NCBI GenBank assembly: GCA_036660495.1
Contig: JAVXAN010000042.1
Location: forward strand, 1-6,019
Source of the DNA: JAVXAN01 sp036660495
GTDB taxonomy: Bacteria; Bacillota_I; Bacilli_A; RF39; UBA660
Direction: 5' to 3'
DNA: 6,019 nt
The position numbers and the translations under genes are program-made. The notes beneath the pieces are model-generated. The model had not been told where the DNA came from, searched no databases, and saw nothing but the letters and a program-made list of their open reading frames with translations. Shown here one piece after another: positions 1 through 5,084 of the stretch. Positions within the stretch are counted from its first letter, which is position 1; each line of letters starts with the position of its first letter.

Positions 1-8
1 GAAGTAGA

Positions 9-298
9 TTATGAATTTATTCCCTTTCTTTGTTTATGTATTAATGCTATTTTCTTTAAATCATGACATAAAAAAATCATTAAAACATTACATAATTTTT
101 TTCTAGGCCTCTTACTCTAGTATATCTAAGTCCCTTTTGCTCTTTACATATCATGAAGATTCTTTTTATTGTCTCTTCTCTTAAGTGATATGTAGTTTTC
201 CACAATTTTATATAACGTAGTTCATTTGCTTTTTCAATATATTCTTGCCATACATATCTACTTATTGATTTTGATGATGTTTTATCACCTTTAATATA
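9..298 (-). pseudogene. IS1182-like transposase, C-terminal relic
   Basis: Reading the minus strand from 298 to about 90 gives a continuous stretch containing VWQEYIEKANELR, then YHLREETIKRIF, then GLRYTRVRGLEKNY. This matches the order and spacing of the C-terminal part of IS1182-family DDE transposases, as I remember the family (..RHVWEEYxEEAExLR.., ..RKETIERxFADxKExHGxRYTxxRGL..). A TAA stops the frame at 82-80. Shifting frame near position 90 resumes the family's end as NVLMIFLCHDLKKIAL, closing with a TAA at 11-9, so a one-base deletion is visible. The glutamate usual in the IER-F motif reads as lysine here (IKRIF), which argues against activity. No N-terminal or first catalytic region is present upstream, and I found no terminal inverted repeats. 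Family assignment rests on recalled motifs, without a database comparison. Confidence 0.72.
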
Positions 299-440
299 TT
301 TAACAAATATTTTTGAAATAAACCTTCTCTACATAGATTCTATTAATGAATTCTTGTAAGATTAATGTGTTTATACGTGCTAATCCATATTGTCCTTGTA
401 CTAGCTTAATATAATTCTTAGTAACACTTTTATATGCCTC
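280..440 (-). pseudogene. Tyrosine recombinase (integrase) core-binding fragment
   Basis: The minus strand from 440 to 324 translates as EAYKSVTKNYI, KLVQGQYGLARINTL and ILQEFINRIYVEK. A one-base frame change at 324 then continues as GLFQKYLLNILKVIK, ending near 280. The pattern (helix, YGLxxINxLxLQEFINxLY, EKG, YLxNIL-VIK) resembles the SAM-like core-binding domain of Tn916/phage-type tyrosine integrases. The catalytic Arg-His-Arg-Tyr domain is missing, no start codon with a suitable binding site precedes it, and a TAG closes the upstream frame. It is a gene fossil. It abuts the transposase relic at about 280-298, so two unrelated mobile-gene fragments are joined here. The identification is by pattern recognition only and is less certain than the transposase call. 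Confidence 0.5.
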
Positions 441-481
441 TACTTTTCACGTTTTCCTCCACTATAATAGTTTAGTGAACG

Positions 482-508
482 AAAAAAACCAGCACGAATG
501 CTGATTTT
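482..508 (-). terminator. Rho-independent terminator downstream of secA
   Basis: On the minus strand AAAATCAGCA pairs with TGCTGGTTTT (one G-T wobble) around a TTCG tetraloop, and seven T residues overlap the end of the stem (positions 488-482). A UUCG loop closed by a 10-pair stem with a U-tract is a textbook intrinsic terminator. It lies 88 bases beyond the secA stop codon. On the plus strand the stem also ends in TTTT, so it may work weakly in both directions. The 88 bases between (509-596) show only a 22-codon open frame (575-507) that runs into the stem and that I do not call. Confidence 0.82.
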
Positions 509-596
509 AAATTTGTGTGCAAATATTTATCAAAATTTTGCTGTTTCCAAGTAGTCTTTTGATTTTTAAAATCATCGTAACCCCTTTATTTATGAA

Positions 597-3092
597 CTAC
601 TTACCACAACATTGTTTATATTTTTTACCGCTACCACAAGGACACAAAGCATTTCTTCCAATTTTTTCGGTATGTTTTTCCGTGCCCTTTAAAACTTTGT
701 CAGTACCAGAATTTGCACTTCCCTTTACTTGCTTTACTTCTAAATTTTGCCTTATTTCAGCTTTTAATAAATACATAGTTGTTTCTTTATTTATCTTATC
801 AAGCATATTATCAAAAAGTTGAAATCCTTCTGCAATATATGCTTGTAATGGATTTGTATTAGCATATCCTCTTAACGAAATTCCTTCACGTAAATGATCC
901 ATTGTATTAATGTGATCCATCCAGTGGGTATCAATTACTTGAAGTGATATTGCTTTTTCAAAATCATTTCTAATAAATTCCGGTAAATCATTTAACTTGT
1001 CATTGTATTCTTTAAATATTTTTTCTGAAATAATTTTTACTATTTCATTAGTATCCTTATTATCTATTTCAGAAATTTTTACTTTTGATTTTCTTAATAG
1101 GTTTTCATTTATAAATTCAACAAGTTCACCGTTTTCTAAAGTTGAAGCTTTTACATCATCTAAAATATGAGAATGAACAATTAAATCAATATAACTATTT
1201 ATTGTTAAAATAACGTTTTCATGAATTGATTCATTATCTAAGATTTCATTTCTTCTTTCATACATTATTTCACGATGTTTACCCATTACATCATCATATT
1301 CTAACAAATGCTTACGAGCATCAAAGTTATTTCCTTCTACTCTTTTTTGGGCTGTTTCTACTGATCTAGTTATTGTATTACTTCTTAAGTTTCTTTCACT
1401 ATCTAGGCCCGCCATTTCTAGTATTGATTTAAATTTATCTGTTCCAAATCGCACCATTAAATCGTCTTCAAAAGAAACAAAAAACTGACTATAACCTGGA
1501 TCCCCTTGTCTTCCAGATCTTCCTCTTAACTGATTATCAATACGCCTAGATTCATGCCTTTCAGTACCTATAACGCATAATCCACCTAAGTCTTTTACTC
1601 CAGTTCCTAATTTTATATCAGTACCACGACCCGCCATGTTTGTTGCAATAGTAACTGACCCTTTTTCTCCTGCTTTAGCAATTATTTCGGCTTCTCTAGC
1701 ATGATTTTTCGCATTTAATATTTCATGAGTAATTTTTGCTTTTTTTAATAAATTACTAATGATTTCACTAGTTTCAATAGCAATCGTTCCAACAAGAATA
1801 GGCTGTCCTAATTCATGCCTTTCTTTTATTTCATTAATAATTGCTTTATATTTTTCTGCTTTAGTAGAATATATCAAATCAGCAGCATCATTTCTTATAA
1901 TTGGTAAGTTTGTAGGAATTTCAATTACGAACATATTATATATATTCATAAACTCTTCTTCTTCGGTTTTTGCAGTACCAGTCATACCAGATAGTTTTTC
2001 ATACATTCTAAAGTAATTCTGAAACGTTATTGTTGCAAGAGTTTTTGTTTCTTCTTCAATTTGAACATTTTCTTTAGCTTCTATTGCCTGATGAAGTCCA
2101 TCACTAAAAGCTCTTCCTAACATTAATCGTCCAGTAAACTGATCAACTATTACTATTTTACCTTCTTGAACAACATAATCTACATCATCTTTCATAGTAT
2201 AATTAGCCTTTAGTGCTTGATTAATGTGATGAACAAGCGCAGAATGATCAATATCATATAAATTATTTATTTTAAAATGTTTTTCACCCTTAGTAGTACC
2301 CATATCTGTTAAAGTAATATCTCTAGTTTTTTCATCAATAATATAATCTTCTTCTTTAACTAAAGTTTTTACAAATTTATCAGTATCTTTATATAAATTG
2401 GCGGATTGCATAAATCCTCCAGAAATAATTAATGGGGTCCTAGCTTCATCTATTAAAACTGAATCCACCTCATCAATTATAGCAAAATGAAGAGGTCTTT
2501 GAACTCTATCCTCAGCTTTTACTACCATGTTATCCCTTAAATAATCAAATCCCAGCTCATTATTAGTTGAATATAAAATATCACATTCATAAGCTTCTCG
2601 TTTTTCCTTTGGACTCATTTCTCTTAAATTAACTGATACACTTAGACCTAAAAATTCAAATATTTTTCCCATCCAATTTGCATCACGGCTAGCTAAATAC
2701 TCATTAACGGTTACTATATGAACCCCTTTACCTGATAAAGCATTTAAATAAGCTGGAAGAACACATGTTAAAGTTTTTCCTTCACCTGTTTTCATTTCCG
2801 ATATGTTTCCAAAGTGAATTGCTAATGCTCCTAATATCTGCGTATAAAAAGGTCTTTCTCCTATTACTCGATATGCAGCTTCTCTTACAGTTGCAAAAGC
2901 ATCAGGAATTATATTATTTAAAGTTTCACCTTTTTCTAATCTTCTTTTAAGCTTATCAGTATTTGCTTGTAATTGTTTATCAGTTAGTTTTTTATATTTA
3001 TTTTCTAACTCATCGACCTGATTGGCAATTAGCTTAAATTTTTCTAATTCTTTATATTCATGATCAAATATTCTCTTTAATATTTTTAACAT
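597..3092 (-). CDS. secA: Preprotein translocase ATPase SecA
   Basis: This is an 831-residue SecA, the motor ATPase that pushes unfolded secretory proteins through the SecYEG channel at the inner face of the membrane. The length is normal for Bacillota (about 780-840). Visible motifs in order: Walker A MKTGEGKT (100-107), Walker B DEVD (207-210) followed by SVLIDEARTPLIISG, FTGR (319-322), SGMTGTA (368-374), NMAGRGTDI (485-493), QLRGRSGRQGDPG (521-533) of nucleotide-binding fold 2, the helical scaffold AQKRVEGNNFDARK near 581-594, and a C-terminal zinc-binding tail with the C-x-C-x8-C-C pattern (Cys817, 819, 828, 829) that binds SecB or ribosomes in other species. The ATG at 3092 has AAGGAG at 3109-3104, spacer 11. 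It follows hpf, a common order in Bacillota, but a terminator and a candidate promoter in the gap suggest separate transcription. The frame is intact. Confidence 0.98.
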   Translation of the reverse strand: MLKILKRIFDHEYKELEKFKLIANQVDELENKYKKLTDKQLQANTDKLKRRLEKGETLNNIIPDAFATVREAAYRVIGERPFYTQILGALAIHFGNISEMKTGEGKTLTCVLPAYLNALSGKGVHIVTVNEYLASRDANWMGKIFEFLGLSVSVNLREMSPKEKREAYECDILYSTNNELGFDYLRDNMVVKAEDRVQRPLHFAIIDEVDSVLIDEARTPLIISGGFMQSANLYKDTDKFVKTLVKEEDYIIDEKTRDITLTDMGTTKGEKHFKINNLYDIDHSALVHHINQALKANYTMKDDVDYVVQEGKIVIVDQFTGRLMLGRAFSDGLHQAIEAKENVQIEEETKTLATITFQNYFRMYEKLSGMTGTAKTEEEEFMNIYNMFVIEIPTNLPIIRNDAADLIYSTKAEKYKAIINEIKERHELGQPILVGTIAIETSEIISNLLKKAKITHEILNAKNHAREAEIIAKAGEKGSVTIATNMAGRGTDIKLGTGVKDLGGLCVIGTERHESRRIDNQLRGRSGRQGDPGYSQFFVSFEDDLMVRFGTDKFKSILEMAGLDSERNLRSNTITRSVETAQKRVEGNNFDARKHLLEYDDVMGKHREIMYERRNEILDNESIHENVILTINSYIDLIVHSHILDDVKASTLENGELVEFINENLLRKSKVKISEIDNKDTNEIVKIISEKIFKEYNDKLNDLPEFIRNDFEKAISLQVIDTHWMDHINTMDHLREGISLRGYANTNPLQAYIAEGFQLFDNMLDKINKETTMYLLKAEIRQNLEVKQVKGSANSGTDKVLKGTEKHTEKIGRNALCPCGSGKKYKQCCGK

Positions 3093-3116
3093 CTATCATT
3101 CATCTCCTTAACTGAT

Positions 3117-3145
3117 ATTGTAACAAAAAAAAGAAAATAATTAAA
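3117..3145 (-). promoter_or_regulatory. Candidate secA promoter
   Basis: On the minus strand TACAAT (3122-3117) could be a sigma-A -10 box, with a poor -35 match TTTAAT (3145-3140) at a 17-base spacing. The -35 would lie inside the hpf terminator hairpin. Transcription would begin near 3110, right at the secA binding site AAGGAG. The -10 is good and the -35 weak, so this is tentative. Readthrough from hpf is the alternative. Confidence 0.35.
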
Positions 3146-3166
3146 GGATATTTAATTATTTCTTTT
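3125..3166 (-). terminator. AT-rich intrinsic terminator after hpf
   Basis: On the minus strand AAAGAAATAATTAAA (3165-3151) pairs with TTTAATTATTTTCTTT (3145-3130) with a single bulged base, around a TATCC loop, followed by an eight-T run (3132-3125). The hairpin starts six bases after the hpf stop codon. The stem is long but has few G-C pairs, so termination may be partial and allow some readthrough into secA. Confidence 0.7.
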
Positions 3167-3171
3167 ATTAA

Positions 3172-3702
3172 TTACATTGTTTCTATAATTCCGTAATTAC
3201 CATCATTTCTTAAGTAAATTACACAAATAGACTTAGTATCAACATTTTTAAAAACAAAGAATGAATGACCCAACATATTCATCTGAAGAATAGCTTCCTC
3301 TTCGTTCATAGGTTTCATTTCTATTTTCTTTCTTTTAAAAATCATGTCTTGGTCTTCCTCAAAATCATCTTCTAAGTCTACTTCAAAACTTTGAATTACA
3401 TTTTTCTTTGTTTTAGAATTTATTTTTGTTTTGTTTTTTCTAATTTGTCTTTCTAGTTTATCAACAACCATATCAATTGCAGCATATAAATCATTATTAG
3501 ACTCCTCATTTCTTAAAACCAGGGTATTGCCGTGGATTGTCACTTCTATTTTTTCATCTTTTCCGGTAACCTTTACCACAACTACAGCCTCAAGTGTTTC
3601 TGGCGCTTCAAAGTACTTGTCTAATTTTCCAACTTTATCTTTGATATAACTTTTAATAGCTGGAGTTATATCCATTTTTTCTCCTCTGATAATGTATCTC
3701 AT
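3172..3702 (-). CDS. hpf: Long-form ribosome hibernation promoting factor
   Basis: A 176-residue long HPF. The factor binds the 30S subunit at the tRNA/mRNA channel and dimerises 70S ribosomes into inactive 100S particles in stationary phase or stress. The N-terminal S30AE domain (about 1-100) starts MRYIIRGEKMDITPAI, with the family's IRGxxxxxTPA pattern and a later KLDKYF. A charged linker (about 107-125, rich in Asp/Glu) leads to the C-terminal dimerisation domain (about 126-176) with KPMNEEEAILQMNMLGHSFFVF and a closing YLRNDGNYGIIE, highly typical of the long form. The ATG at 3702 has AGGAGG at 3717-3712, spacer 9. It lies between csp and secA on the same strand, with its own strong promoter candidate and terminator. 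Start, length and domain content all look normal. Confidence 0.96.
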   Translation of the reverse strand: MRYIIRGEKMDITPAIKSYIKDKVGKLDKYFEAPETLEAVVVVKVTGKDEKIEVTIHGNTLVLRNEESNNDLYAAIDMVVDKLERQIRKNKTKINSKTKKNVIQSFEVDLEDDFEEDQDMIFKRKKIEMKPMNEEEAILQMNMLGHSFFVFKNVDTKSICVIYLRNDGNYGIIETM

Positions 3703-3723
3703 GATATCAATCCTCCTGATTTA

Positions 3724-3753
3724 ATTATATCACAAGTAATGAAAAAAAGTCAT
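3724..3753 (-). promoter_or_regulatory. Candidate extended -10 promoter for hpf
   Basis: On the minus strand the sequence TGATATAAT gives a perfect TATAAT -10 (3729-3724) with the extended TG motif, and ATGACT (3753-3748, 4 of 6 matches to TTGACA) sits 18 bases upstream. Transcription would start near 3717, so the leader would begin at the AGGAGG binding site and be only about 15 bases. The -35 lies within the downstream arm of the csp terminator. Confidence 0.62.
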
Positions 3754-3768
3754 CTATCTAACGATGAC
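3742..3768 (-). terminator. Rho-independent terminator of csp
   Basis: On the minus strand GTCATC (3768-3763) pairs with GATGAC (3754-3749) around an eight-base loop, then seven T residues (3748-3742). The hairpin begins inside the last codons of csp; its TAG stop (3756-3754) spans the loop and second arm. Confidence 0.8.
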
Positions 3769-3972
3769 ATTTGATACTTCTTTTACATTAACTGCTTGTA
3801 ATCCTTTAGCCGTTGTTACTAACTTATATTCAACAACTTGACCTTCAATAAGTGTTTTGTAACCATCTTGATTTATGGCTGTATAATGTACAAAAATATC
3901 TTCACCATTTTCACCTTCAATAAATCCGTATCCTTTCTCATTATTAAACCATTTGATTTTTCCGATTTTCAT
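3754..3972 (-). CDS. csp: Cold shock protein (CspA family)
   Basis: A 72-residue single cold-shock domain protein that binds single-stranded RNA and DNA and acts as an RNA chaperone in the cytoplasm. It opens MKIGKIKWFNNEKGYGFI, containing the RNP1-type motif KGYGFI (13-18), then RNP2 as DIFVHY (25-30), and a closing KGLQAVNV strand typical of the family. The frame is open to an ATG at 4005, but I chose the ATG at 3972: AAGGAG lies at 3987-3982 with a spacer of 9, and the product then begins exactly where the family does. The longer start would add a lysine-rich tail encoded by the binding-site region. It is a single-gene unit with its own promoter and terminator, divergent from the agr locus. 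A csp-letter assignment (A, B, D) cannot be made. Confidence 0.95.
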   Translation of the reverse strand: MKIGKIKWFNNEKGYGFIEGENGEDIFVHYTAINQDGYKTLIEGQVVEYKLVTTAKGLQAVNVKEVSNVIVR

Positions 3973-4009
3973 AGTAACTTTCTCCTTCTTCTTTTCTTTT
4001 TGCACTTAT

Positions 4010-4039
4010 AATATACCGCATATATGGTATATGATTCAA
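4010..4039 (-). promoter_or_regulatory. Candidate csp promoter
   Basis: On the minus strand TTGAAT (4039-4034) and TATATT (4015-4010) are separated by 18 bases, a reasonable sigma-A promoter. The start would be near 4003, giving a leader of about 30 bases. That is short compared with the long structured leaders of some cold-shock genes. A perfect inverted repeat lies between the two boxes and overlaps the -10. Confidence 0.45.
4011..4032. repeat. Inverted repeat in csp promoter, possible operator
   Basis: ATATACC (4011-4017) and GGTATAT (4026-4032) form a perfect 7-base inverted repeat with an 8-base centre. It fills the spacer and overlaps the -10 of the proposed csp promoter, where a dimeric repressor could act. 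No regulator is identified, and in AT-rich sequence such repeats can occur by chance. Confidence 0.3.
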
Positions 4040-4153
4040 CAAACTTCATCATACAAATTTCGACGTTTTACTGAACTACCCCATAATACTAAAAATAAAT
4101 AAATTAAAACAAAATAGTTCATGAAAAGTCGTTTTCTAATCCTAAACGGTATT

Positions 4154-4182
4154 TTTTCAAATTAAAATTATAATGCTGTAAT
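4154..4182 (+). promoter_or_regulatory. Candidate agrBD promoter
   Basis: TTTTCA (4154-4159) and TGTAAT (4177-4182) with a 17-base spacer and an upstream TGC (extended -10) form a moderate promoter about 90 bases before agrB. A second possible -10, TATAAT at 4169-4174, has no good -35. The rest of the intergenic stretch (4040-4271) is AT-rich and holds a 7-base inverted repeat (TGAACTA 4072-4078, TAGTTCA 4115-4121), a small palindrome (CGTTT 4130-4134, AAACG 4144-4148) and a Shine-Dalgarno-like AAGGAGG at 4236-4242. I did not find the pair of direct repeats at 21-base spacing expected for an AgrA-type LytTR site. Confidence 0.3.
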
Positions 4183-4271
4183 GATATGATGCAAATTAAA
4201 AACATTTAATAACAAAATTAATTAAACGCCAAAAAAAGGAGGTAAAATTCGTAATAGTTATGAGGTATAAT

Positions 4272-4886
4272 ATGAAAAAACGTTTTATAACATTAATAAG
4301 AAAAAACATTATACAACAGTATCCAAATTATTCTACTAATAAAATCGATACAATCATGTATGGAGTAGAATCTATTTATTTACTTATTACTAAAACAATT
4401 ATTATTTTTACATTTGCATTTTTTTTTGGGATATTAAAAGAAATGATTGTTTTATTAATTACCTTTAACGTTATTAGAACCGTAGCCTTTGGATTACATG
4501 CAAATAAGAGTTGGGTTTGTCTTTTGTTTTCATCAACAATATTTATAACTGCTACTTATCTTTGTAAATACTTAACAATTCCAACTACTGTATTATATAT
4601 ATTATATATTATTGCCATAATATTTATGCTTACCTTTGCTCCTGCCGATACCATTAAAAGGCCTATTATTAAAAAGAAAAAAAGAAACATATTTAAAATT
4701 GTTTCTATATTAGTCGTAATATGTTATTTTATAATATCTTTATTAATTGAAAATAATCTTGTTAAAAACGCTTTAATTTTAGGATTATTAATTGAGATTA
4801 TCTTGATTAATCCAGTTACTTATAAGATGTTTAAACTACCTTATAATAACTACAAAAAATATTCATTTAAGCATGCAAATGTTTAA
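4272..4886 (+). CDS. agrB: AgrB-like autoinducer-processing membrane protease
   Basis: AgrB is a membrane cysteine endopeptidase that removes the C-terminal tail of the AgrD precursor and forms the thiolactone/lactone ring of the signal peptide. From the ATG at 4272 the protein has 204 residues (family about 190-210). The motif R-x4-G-x-H-A-x5-C is present (RTVAFGLHANKSWVC): His76 and Cys83 are seven apart, as in the catalytic His77/Cys84 of Staphylococcus aureus AgrB. The rest is strongly hydrophobic with several membrane segments, a Lys/Arg-rich loop near residues 151-158, and a basic C-terminus. The frame also opens at ATG 4260 (four more residues). I prefer 4272 because GAGG at 4262-4265 is six bases away, whereas the stronger AAGGAGG at 4236-4242 is 17 bases from 4260. 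agrD follows after 29 bases. Confidence 0.9.
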   Translation: MKKRFITLIRKNIIQQYPNYSTNKIDTIMYGVESIYLLITKTIIIFTFAFFFGILKEMIVLLITFNVIRTVAFGLHANKSWVCLLFSSTIFITATYLCKYLTIPTTVLYILYIIAIIFMLTFAPADTIKRPIIKKKKRNIFKIVSILVVICYFIISLLIENNLVKNALILGLLIEIILINPVTYKMFKLPYNNYKKYSFKHANV

Positions 4887-4915
4887 ATAAATAAATATAG
4901 AAAAGGAGGATTAAA

Positions 4916-5041
4916 ATGAAGAATATAATTATTTCAATTATTTCAATGCTTGGTGCTGCTATTGCTGCTACTTCAACAATGGGCTGTGTTTGCGTGTGGA
5001 TTGACGAACCAGTAACACCTTCTAGTTTAATTGAAAAATAA
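4916..5041 (+). CDS. agrD: AgrD-like cyclic autoinducer peptide precursor
   Basis: A 41-codon gene with a strong binding site (GGAGG 4905-4909, spacer 6), 29 bases after agrB. The product has the three-part AgrD layout: a hydrophobic N-terminal helix (MKNIIISIISMLGAAIAA) that holds the precursor at the membrane, a core (TSTMGCVCVWI), and an acidic proline-containing tail (DEPVTPSSLIEK) matching the family's D/E-E-P-x-x-P-x-x-L recognition tail. AgrB would cut after the core and link its C-terminal carboxyl to a cysteine thiol. The core has two cysteines (Cys24 and Cys26), and the distance of either to the DEP motif differs from the usual five-residue ring: ending at Ile29 the ring has six residues from Cys24 or four from Cys26, and a five-residue ring needs cleavage after Asp30 or Trp28. 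The mature peptide cannot be read with certainty. Confidence 0.88.
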   Translation: MKNIIISIISMLGAAIAATSTMGCVCVWIDEPVTPSSLIEK

Positions 5042-5051
5042 TGAATCACTT

Positions 5052-5078
5052 AAAAACAAATTAATTTTTGTTTTTTTT
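5052..5078 (+). terminator. AT-rich terminator between agrD and agrC
   Basis: AAAAACAAA (5052-5060) pairs with TTTGTTTTT (5067-5075) around a TTAATT loop, and the T-run extends to 5078. The hairpin starts ten bases after the agrD stop. It has only one G-C pair, so it is weak. It lies in the 43-base gap between convergent genes, and the same stem ends in T residues on the minus strand, so it could serve both units. Confidence 0.5.
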
Positions 5079-5084
5079 ATACCA

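Noticed and set aside
11..109. Small plus-strand frame starting ATG at 11 (hydrophobic, 32 codons).
   Set aside because: It has no visible binding site and is antisense to the transposase relic.
507..575. A 22-codon minus-strand frame starting with ATG at 575 behind AAAGGGG, just after secA.
   Set aside because: The binding site is poor, the product resembles nothing I know, and the stop lies within the secA terminator stem. A parallel frame running through the hairpin could equally be relic sequence.
517..822. Plus-strand open frame of 101 codons across the secA 3' end.
   Set aside because: It is antisense to the certain secA coding sequence, and its composition is what is expected from reversed AT-rich codons. 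The same holds for the plus-strand frames at 1759-2016, 2765-2950 and 3431-3649.
3973..4005. N-terminal extension of csp from the ATG at 4005.
   Set aside because: It would translate the AAGGAG binding site as a lysine-rich tail not found in the family. The ATG at 3972 has correct spacing.
4060..4135. Possible LytTR/AgrA direct repeats around GTT at 4064, 4117 and 4131.
   Set aside because: The distances (53 and 14 bases) do not give the 21-base repeat spacing, and the flanking bases match the consensus poorly.
4867..5049. A 60-codon minus-strand open frame opposite agrD.
   Set aside because: It is the shadow of agrD and lacks a binding site. The plus-strand frame has a strong GGAGG site and AgrD features.
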